Origin: Gonatopus flavifemur | Lineage: Eukaryota > Arthropoda > Insecta > Hymenoptera > Dryinidae | Reading direction: 5' to 3' | DNA length: 64,000 nucleotides | Assembly (NCBI GenBank): GCA_018340375.1 | Contig: JAFFJZ010000002.1 | Location: 28,538,001-28,602,000 of the forward strand | Shown here: in pieces, positions 25,701-31,700 of the stretch | Layout of the letters: the number at the start of each line of letters is the position of its first letter | How positions within the stretch are numbered: the first letter of the stretch is position 1 | The notes under the pieces: model-generated | Databases searched by the model: none | Seen by the model: the letters and a program-made list of their open reading frames with translations, nothing else | Told to the model about the DNA's origin: nothing | Translations under genes and position numbers: made by a program

Positions 25701-28700
25701 TGGGACTTTGGTGCTGTGTGGGAATTTTCATCGATAAAAGTATTGAATATTTTTGAAGCAGCTGCATAAATATCTCATCTCTTGAGGCAATTGAAATATA
25801 CATGAAAGATAGATCAACTTTTATCGAGAGTTTTGCTGATGATAAACAATCATCTATCACCTATCCACCATTTTTAGTAGGTATAACTGAAATTCCAAAC
25901 CTGATATTATTTCCCTTATTCTATGTGGACGTTCGTTCATCTCACACTTTATTATTTACAAAACTGTAATTCGTATTACATTATATTGTAGGGTGAGTGC
26001 ACCGGTGAATGAACACTGTCCGCAAAACGTATTAAAAAATAATTTGAAGCTAATTTAACCCAAGAAAATGTTAGTTGATCCCTTTAGAGTTTCACAATGT
26101 GCATTTTTCAAGCTATTCATTCGCTGGTGAATAGGAAAAATTTACATGTTTTCATGAATATCTCTGGGTATTCAAAGGAAATCATGATACCAAAAGCTTC
26201 CTCGGTTCATATAAAACACAAAAATGAGTGATTTCATGAATTTTATTTGAAAAACGTAACAATTTATAGCGACGAATGCTCAATCGTTGATTCACTGGTG
26301 CACTGACCCTGAGTTCAAAAAATGTAATCCTCACCAACTCCTCACAAGATTCAAAATCAAATGATCACGCATCACTTACATATCTCTCGACATGCTCAAA
26401 TGATTATTAAAGAATTTTTATTAAATCCGAAAATTCAACAAATGATTTTACATTGTTGTGAAATGAAAATATTTCAAGATTCATCCAAAATAACTCATGA
26501 ATGAAACTTCACTGTCGCTCTTGTCATCCTCATTCGATGAAATCCGAACAATTTTCTTCTTATTCTTCTTCTTACATTTCTTGGCTCGTCTTTTGGTACT
26601 GTTATTCAATTTCGGTGGTATCCCTCGACGAGCGTCTTCAAGTAATTGTATTTTTGGAGAATGACGTTTGGGGGGAATCTTTTGAGGGATGGATACCTTT
26701 TTGGTAGTAGTTTTGATGAATATTGTCGGAGTAGGGGTGGTGATCTCCGTGGACACCACGGGAGTCGTGGACGTGGTTATGGATTCCGAAGTCATCGTGG
26801 TCGTTTCATCCGTTTTACTCATAATACCGCGCAGCGCGTTTATCGAATCCACATATTTAGTCAACGTTCGTTGATCGATATTTGGTCTCATCGTAGCTAG
26901 ATCTTGTGATGGTATGTCTTTATACTTTTTTCGTTTTCGACATTTTTTCTTAGTTCTTTTCTTTGGCTCAGGATCTTGAACATTTTCATGAGCCATGGAT
27001 TTTCTACTGAACGAAGGGAGACCATTTTTCAAACCCTGTATCGTATGTACTGGACGTAAAAGATTTTCCAGCCACGATGTTAAGTTTTCCAACGTGTGTT
27101 CGTGTTCCCTCAGATTGAAGAAATTATGATGACGTCGCTTGGTGGTTCGTACCGAAGGGGGATGATCTGATTTTGATGGGGTGGAATTCATTTGATTACG
27201 ATATGGTTCAGAATGCGAAGAATGAGGTTTCGAAGTTGAGTCTAATGGAGAGTGATCTGACGTATGATCGATTACCTGGTTTGTTTTTGGGGAAGGGTTA
27301 GGGTTAGAGTTCTTCTTCGCATTCACTTCAATAAAATTTGTATTCATGTTTTGGTAACCGTGTTGACCAATCGGGCCGGACTGCTGCGTATACTGCGATA
27401 CAATTCGTATTGGAGTTTCTCGGTCAGCCGCATTGTCTTCTTTCGGTGAAAATTTAGATTTTAGATATTCGTTGGAAATAGGAAGCGTCTGTTCCTGCGA
27501 TAGCAGGGATGTTTGAGCGAATTCATCTTTGCCCGATACTCGCGAAAGATTAATTTGAGATACCAGAAACAAAACCACCGCGATCGTTCGATAACATTTT
27601 CCAATTTCCACCCACCGATGATGATACATGAAAATAATTCCTTTCTGGTCAATCCTTGAGACATCAAATCGAACTCACACGAATTCCTAAATGTAAATAT
27701 CGCGTATTTGATTCTGATAGTTACTCCATGAACGCTAATAGCCGACTCAATGTCAATTCGAATTCTTCTGCTGTCGTGCAAATTTAGAGGAATCGAAGTG
27801 AGAAGAGGAGGACGAAGAGTAGTTCACGGTCGTGCATGATAAGAAATGGTTTAATAAAAATTACAATGAAATTGTAACTGTGGCTGATGGGAATTCTTTA
27901 TTAAAAATTAACGCGTGGGCTTCATGGTACTTGTTATAAACAAATTAACATGAATGTGGTTGAATATTTATATGAATTTTAATTGTTCCCTATTTGTTTC
28001 TCGACTTAATTGTATTTTTAACGATTGGTCGAAAATTCACCATAATCTCATGGATCGAGTATATGATGTTTCTTTTCTCGTTAATGTTCGTTGAAATGGA
28101 TTCTAATCAACTCGGTGCATCGTTTCGTTATGGCCTGCAATATCCGCGTCGAGTTCCATTCAGTAATATCCGGTCTCGTACCTGATGTTTAATCCGATTT
28201 TTTCTCACATTTCATATCATTTGGACAAGAATTCTCGAATGAGTCTTGAGCAAGAAATTTTTATATTCTGTTCCAGGTTCTTCCAGGACTCTATGTGGGG
28301 AACTATCAGGACAGTAAAGACGCCGATCAACTGGAACGTTTTGAAATTACTCACATTTTAGCCATTCACGATACAGCCCGACGTCTTCATTCTGTGAGTA
28401 CAAAGTCAAAGAAATTCTAATCTTCAAAATGATATTGAGACAATTAAAAGAGCATCAACTGTTATTGAAATGTCTTTTGATTTAAAACATTCCGTTATTT
28501 CCAAGTCGAATTCAAGGGATATTGCTGCTAATCGAATTAAACGCTTGTTTCAGGACAAACATTACCTCTGCATATTAGCTTCCGACAGTCCCGATCAGAA
28601 TCTAACGCAATATTTTTCCTTGTGTAATGACTTCATTCACTCTGCGCGTCTTCGTGGGGGAAATGTCCTAATTCATTGGTACGCAAGTACTGACATTCAC

Positions 28701-31700
28701 GAATTTCAAAAAAATCGTAAGTAAGGGAGAGTGACGTGTTTGGAACTCAAGGTCGTTTCTGTTATCTCTCTTTTTGTATCAAATTCTTTATCAACAAATG
28801 ATGCAGCAGCAAAGTTTAATCAATTTTATTCCTTGTTCTTAGGAAAATATATCTCTGAGACGTTTTCAGAAAGTTAAAAAAATCTACACTGTTAGAAATT
28901 TCTGATTGAACTTCCAGTTACATGTAATGGAAGCAAAAGTTATTCACGTAACTGAAAAATTTCTTGAAATTTCAGTGACGACAATATATATTAATGTAGT
29001 AGTAATAGTAGTAATAGTTTATTGTATTTAAGTGAAATACACTTCATACAAGGGAGTAATACAAAGTAGATTACATCTTATCGAATAATCTTAATCAGCA
29101 ATAGAGTGTGCACAATATATAATTATGAATTGCAAATTATTTCATCCTACAGATAAGCAGACGACAAATCTAAATCTTATTTCTACTATATATCCATAAT
29201 TTTGTTATTCTGATCGCACGAACGCCCGTAATTTTAACATCTCTAAAGCGTAACAATATACCATTTTGAGTTTTGTTTATTGCTTTTCCCCAGCACATCC
29301 TCAACCGAGGACTGTTTCCAGTTGCAAAATGATAGATATTCTTCTCTCAACGGGTTATATATTGGACATCTACACATTAAATGCTCAACAGCCCTGGTAG
29401 AAATTTGTCTGGGCGTCCCATTTACCATCCACGTATTAGACGGGACCCACGTGGGGGCAACTGGATAACACATTTCAGCCAATTTGACTTTAGTGCCCGA
29501 ACATTTAGTTGGTTTATGTAGATTCTTCATCCGCCAGCTGATCGTACAGTAACATTGATAGTCGGAGGAATAAAACAGGAATCCCAAACGTTTCAATTTG
29601 TCACTCGGGATTATTTTATGGAAATAAATTCAAAAGCAACGTTCTTGACTGAAGATCACATGTCAAAATACATTGTCACCGTATTCATAGGTGTGATTTT
29701 ACAGAAAACACATGATCTCACATTTCTAATTACCAATTTGAACAACATTCTAGCAATTCCCTGGGACATCTGGATGGGCACAGGCTAGAAAGTGCGTTAC
29801 AAAACTAGCTAGAAATGAACCTAACATCTGGAAAAACTAGCTGGGCCCCATCTAATTCCAAATCATAATTTCCGCTAGGGAGTTTCTGGTGCTCTCATGT
29901 TGCACACTAGACAAATTTCCGTGGGCCTTATTTCATGACTATTTCCCTGGCATCTGATTTTGAGTTCGTAGTTATTTTCCATGACCCTCTGCCAATCCAT
30001 AGGACATTGAAATTCAAGGTACCATTCTGCAGCTGGCGTGAGTCCCAGATCGAATATCGTTTGACAGAAAAACGACCTTTTATATGCTTTTACATCCTTC
30101 TCTCTTAATTTCTTTCCAAAAGCAATGGAAAAATTCTCTTTCTGTTCTTTCATTCCTGACACACTGAGGTTATCCCAAATACCTTCGCATCCCACCGCCT
30201 TCACATAGCCATGAAACTGCATAACCCAGTTAAATTCTTGCTCGCAGGCAGAAGCCTGGGACAACGCACATAGCCTATCGAAACACACCCTCGGATATCT
30301 ATGTTGCGGCATTCCTAATAACTTAGTGAGCCAATTCCAGGCAAGCTTCATAGCTCCATGAATCACCGGTAATAGACCTAATTCGAGTCTTAACGCACAC
30401 GGAAAAAATAATTTAGGTGCAGCAGCTAAATGGCTAGCACGGACATGGACAGCCATTGAATTAGCTCCTGCAGCTGAATTTTAACTAGCACCGCAAATAA
30501 ATTAGCTACAAATGCAAATTTTCTTGCTATAACAGCTAAAATTTAGCTGCAGGAACTAATTTAATGGCTGTCCATGTTTGTGCTAGCCATTTAGCTGTTG
30601 CAGCTAAATTGTTTTTTCCGTGCATAGCTCGGTGTATTTCTATAGGCAATGCAAACAGTTTCTTGAAAAACTGAGTTTGAACTATTTCAATCTTTTCCTC
30701 ATACCTTAGTCCCCATATTGGGAATCCATATAACAGTACCGTTGTGATCATGGTGTTATAAAGCTTTACCTTTGTGGCCCAAGTATCCGACTTACTTGCA
30801 TTCAATATTGAAAGAACTGCCCCCGCAGCTTACCTAGCTTTTTTAATTGCGTTCTGGGCTGCCCCCAGTCCTCGCGATGAACTTCTCATAGTGACTCCAA
30901 GATAATTTGTCTCATTAACTACCTCAATATATATTAAAGTATATGTACGATTTAATATAGCAAGAATTTAAAATTCAGTTGCGTGTCAATGAATTCTTAT
31001 TTCGATCACCAAGAATTGGAAATTTCATTTACAAATGTACATGAAAAATATATATTAAATTTAAGACTGTGTCTAGAGCCACGTTAGCCTGTCTCCAATT
31101 TCAAAATTCGAGACACGATAAGTTTCCGTGCGTGGATACAGTGAATGCTTGAGGGATTTCCTACAGACACGTGAAATTTCCCGTGTATTGGATTGAAAAT
31201 TCAAGCCAGGAGAAATTTTTCGCGTGTCTTGGTGTCAAAAAATTCAAGACACGGGAAATTTGACCTGTCTGTAGAAAAACCCTCGAGAACTTACTATATC
31301 CACGAGAATTTAAAAATTTCACGTGTCTCGAATTTAAAAGTTAGAGACAGGTTAGCGTGTCTCTAGACAGAGCCTAAATTTAAAGACATTTCTAACAGTG
31401 TACTTGACGTTTCTCAAAGATTTCATAGATGTTCCAATAGCATATTATGCTGTTCAGGCTACAAGCGTACAGGATTAGAATTGTAGAAAATAAATTGAAA
31501 GAAATTGCTAAATACATATTGCTGAATTATTCTCACAATTGGGAGACAGAATCCACCACTGAAGTGTGAAACAACTCCTTGAAATTATTATACACTGCAA
31601 TTCAAACTTGTCTTTTATTTTGGACGAGAGTATGTCTCATGCACTGTCAGCAATATCTGGAAATTTTTCTCAATTACGTACATGAAATCAGGTTCATATA

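Larger units (their letters stand above)
28995..30924 (-). mobile_element. 5'-truncated non-LTR retrotransposon with 13 bp target duplication
   Basis: A perfect 13 bp direct repeat CAATATATATTAA flanks it (28982-28994 and 30925-30937). Minus-strand frames encode the post-catalytic part of a reverse transcriptase (YNTMITTVLLYGFPIWG, then QFFKKLFALP; 30536-30805), a connecting region (LRLELGLLPV; 29881-30456) and a C-terminal Cys/His knuckle (CLVCN, then HLMCRC). The 3' end carries ATTACT-type tandem repeats at about 28996-29020. It lacks the 5' portion including the catalytic YADD region and is dead. Two DNA elements (29392-29880, 30398-30622) interrupt it. Confidence 0.85.
28887..31400. mobile_element. 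Outer MITE of the second nest (host of the retrotransposon)
   Basis: CACTGTTAGAAATTTCTG at the left and complement of CACTGTTAGAAATGTC at the right, flanked by TA (28885-28886, 31401-31402). Its own sequence resembles 18616-18864. It is expanded by the retrotransposon 28995-30924 and by 31066-31372, all in intron 3 of the phosphatase gene. Confidence 0.8.

Noticed and set aside
26501..26900. Plus-strand frames opposite the 382 aa gene
   Set aside because: Antisense shadows of the 26481-27629 frame, with no signal of their own.
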